This document shows, piece by piece, positions 62,966 through 64,000 of a stretch of DNA of 64,000 nucleotides. A program made the position numbers and the translations under genes. Numbering within the stretch: position 1 is the first letter of the stretch; every line of letters begins with the position of its first letter. The stretch spans positions 992,001 through 1,056,000 of the forward strand of contig CP017039.1 in assembly GCA_001717545.1 (NCBI GenBank). Direction: 5' to 3'. Below the pieces are notes generated by a model. That model saw only the letters and a program-made list of their open reading frames with translations. It was not told the origin of the DNA and made no database searches. This DNA is from Anaerolineaceae bacterium oral taxon 439 (GTDB lineage: Bacteria; Chloroflexota; Anaerolineae; Anaerolineales; Anaerolineaceae).

Positions 62966-62997
62966 CCTCCTATCGGTTAATGTCTCGAGACAGGAGG
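62966..62997 (-). promoter_or_regulatory. Ribosome-binding-site-sequestering hairpin before cbiM
   Basis: On the minus strand CCTCCT (62997 down to 62992) can pair with the Shine-Dalgarno sequence AGGAGG (62971 down to 62966). The loop contains the palindrome TGTCTCGAGACA. This fits a translational expression platform controlled by the upstream cobalamin riboswitch. Confidence 0.6.
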
Positions 62998-63103
62998 CGG
63001 AACCGATCCCTGATGATATGGAAACAGACAGCGTCAGAGACTGCGACAGCGATTGGGGTTCAGGCCGGTCTCCTTGCTCGAGAAGACGACGATAAAACGC
63101 TGC

Positions 63104-63228
63104 AAGGCAGGTTTCCTGGCTTCGAACCGGCTCCGATTCGTTACAGTTGCGGCACAGCGCCGGTCTTTCACCGGCTTCCACCTTTTAAGCCCTGACATCC
63201 GGGCATCGGGTCACCTTGCTATAATGTT
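63104..63228 (-). ncRNA. Cobalamin riboswitch
   Basis: Read on the minus strand, the leader contains the conserved order of the cobalamin aptamer: an A-rich GGTGGAAGCCGGTGAAA segment, then GCGCTGTGCCGCAACTGTAAC (the family's GCCACTG-like region is slightly changed), and the B12 box AAGCCAGGAAACCTGCC (63120 down to 63106 region). The aptamer lies between a TATAAT promoter and cbiM, so it controls the whole minus-strand operon. With vitamin B12 bound, expression should fall. Confidence 0.93.
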
Positions 63229-63237
63229 CTGGTCCTG

Positions 63238-63243
63238 ATTATA
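63238..63243 (-). promoter_or_regulatory. -10 box of the cobalamin operon
   Basis: TATAAT on the minus strand (63243 down to 63238), context AAGCTATAAT. Transcription would start near 63231, just before the aptamer. Confidence 0.65.
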
Positions 63244-63287
63244 GCTTAGTTTCAGCGGTTTGGGGAGGTTCGGGAAAAGCGAAAAGC

Positions 63288-63785
63288 TTATTCCCGCGGG
63301 TCGTTTCGCGATTTTTGAAGCTCGGTCAGGATCGACTGAATCGGGAGGTTCGTGTCGCGCGCGATCCGTTCGAGCTCGTCGGATTCCGGCCGTTCGGAGA
63401 AAAGCCGCCCGTCGAGGAATTTCCGTTTGTACCGGACGCTGCCGAAGACGGTTTCACGGACGATTTCGTCGCGTTCGGCGGTATAGCGCGCGCAGTCTTT
63501 AACGCGGACGCCGAGCGTCGACGTTTCCCGGAGGATCAGCTCGGCGAATCTGGCTTCGTCTTCTTTCCGCGCCAGGACGGTAAAGAGAACGGCGGGCCGG
63601 TTTTTTTTCATCTGAATCGGCGTGAACCAGGCGTCGAGCGCTCCGGCGTCGAGCGCGCGCGTCAGCGCCAGCGCCAGCGTTTCGGCGCTCTGATCGTCAA
63701 TATTGGCGCAGAGCTCGACGCAGGCGCCGTCTTCCTTATATATATGATCGGGCTGATTTGGGGCGGACGTCCCGGAAGTTTTCAT
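63288..63785 (-). CDS. larC: LarC C-terminal-half protein (nickel-pincer cofactor assembly, DUF111)
   Basis: The 165-residue protein matches only the C-terminal part of LarC: LCANIDDQSAE, the GALDAWFTPIQMKKNRPA block, LILRETSTLGVR and a V.ET.FG.VRYKRK segment. LarC inserts nickel into the pyridinium pincer nucleotide used by LarA-type enzymes. In Lactobacillus larC is read as two parts by frameshifting. Here no N-terminal half precedes it: AAAGGAG lies 5 nt before the ATG and a TAAAAT promoter lies about 50 nt upstream. It may work with an N-terminal half encoded elsewhere, possibly for the LarA homologue at 39.8 kb. Confidence 0.83.
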   Translation of the reverse strand: MKTSGTSAPNQPDHIYKEDGACVELCANIDDQSAETLALALTRALDAGALDAWFTPIQMKKNRPAVLFTVLARKEDEARFAELILRETSTLGVRVKDCARYTAERDEIVRETVFGSVRYKRKFLDGRLFSERPESDELERIARDTNLPIQSILTELQKSRNDPRE

Positions 63786-63836
63786 GTCGTCTCCTTTGGA
63801 TCGGCGGGCCGGATCGGATCGCGGTTCGATGACCTG

Positions 63837-63842
63837 ATTTTA
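63837..63842 (-). promoter_or_regulatory. -10 box of the LarC-like gene
   Basis: TAAAAT on the minus strand (63842 down to 63837), context AATGATAAAAT, about 52 nt before the ATG. Confidence 0.5.
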
Positions 63843-63902
63843 TCATTGCCCGATCGCCGTGATCCGGACTTTTTCGTTTGGCTTACGCGGGCGGCGATCT
63901 GA

Positions 63903-63908
63903 TATAAT
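63903..63908 (+). promoter_or_regulatory. -10 box of the gene at the right window edge
   Basis: TATAAT in the context CTGATATAATCGG, 42 nt before the ATG at 63951. The start has GGAAGGAGG 9 nt upstream. Confidence 0.65.
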
Positions 63909-63950
63909 CGGTTTATATCGAAAGCTTCCAACGGAAGGAGGTCCGCGGGG

Positions 63951-64000
63951 ATGCGACGGGGATTCAGGCTGAAACTGATTGGGCTGATGATCGCGGCGGG
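63951..64000 (+). CDS. Start of an exported or membrane protein (cut by window end)
   Basis: Only about 16 codons are visible. They read MRRGFRLKLIGLMIAAG, a basic start followed by a hydrophobic run, which is the beginning of a signal peptide or membrane anchor. A strong RBS and -10 box support the start. Function cannot be judged. Confidence 0.65.
   Translation, partial: MRRGFRLKLIGLMIAA

Noticed and set aside
63786-63950. Frameshifted N-terminal half of LarC upstream of the C-terminal half
   Set aside because: The region holds divergent promoters and an RBS, and no LarC N-terminal motif is readable on the minus strand.

Overview
The window looks like the chromosome of an anaerobic Chloroflexota bacterium, most likely of the Anaerolineae. 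This rests on gene content and style, not on a marker gene: membrane-anchored PknB-type kinases with DUF6273 or sortase ectodomains, secreted proteins ending in a sortase domain, a gatCAB operon, a water-forming NADH oxidase, CUT1 sugar transport, anaerobic (cobalt-early) cobalamin synthesis, and no LPS genes. G+C is roughly in the mid to upper 50s by eye. I see no rRNA, tRNA, CRISPR array, insertion sequence or phage gene.

Layout. 1-10.0 kb: the end of a membrane protein, a large secreted protein with a C-terminal sortase domain, murJ, an FAD oxidoreductase, and a membrane pseudokinase with SUMF1-like and NBR1-like outer domains. 10.1-15.1 kb: a MurE-type ligase, a secreted phospholipase-D-fold protein and a GT39-like membrane glycosyltransferase. 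15.4-22.2 kb: three tandem paralogous Ser/Thr kinases with different extracellular domains (DUF6273, sortase, DUF6273). 22.8-25.9 kb: a sugar ABC transporter without its ATPase. 26.2-29.6 kb: gatCAB. 29.6-34.0 kb: hydrolase, RgpF-like protein and a methyltransferase/kinase-fold protein, probably for cell-surface polysaccharide. 34.0-38.0 kb: secreted esterase, CapA-like protein, ATC-hydrolase-like gene with tiny upstream ORFs, and a methyltransferase.

38.3-46.0 kb is a sugar-acid cluster: uronate isomerase, a LarA-superfamily (nickel-pincer) racemase/epimerase homologue, an SDR oxidoreductase, a PfkB sugar-acid kinase and 6-phosphogluconate dehydrogenase, with a HipA-like kinase and a small partner inserted in the middle. 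No mannonate dehydratase is present. The set would fit glucuronate -> fructuronate -> mannonate -> gluconate -> 6-phosphogluconate -> ribulose 5-phosphate, an inferred alternative to the KDG route.

47.6-63.2 kb is one long minus-strand operon led by a cobalamin riboswitch: cbiMNQO, cobO, cbiK, cbiF-cbiG fusion, cbiH, cbiC, cbiD, cbiE-cbiT fusion, cbiA, a FecCD-type ABC importer and, 5 bp further, a cytoplasmic alpha-amylase. cbiL, cbiJ, cbiP and cbiB are absent here. CbiA lacks the expected amidotransferase cysteine. A LarC C-terminal-half gene lies just upstream of the riboswitch, so a cofactor gene for LarA-type enzymes shares the window with a LarA homologue.

The most unusual signals are the kinase-sortase fusion, an (L/I)PxTG sorting-like motif lying just before the sortase domain in both sortase proteins, the putative epimerase bypass, the CbiA cysteine loss, and several genes whose -10 box sits 6-7 nt before the ATG, which suggests leaderless mRNAs.
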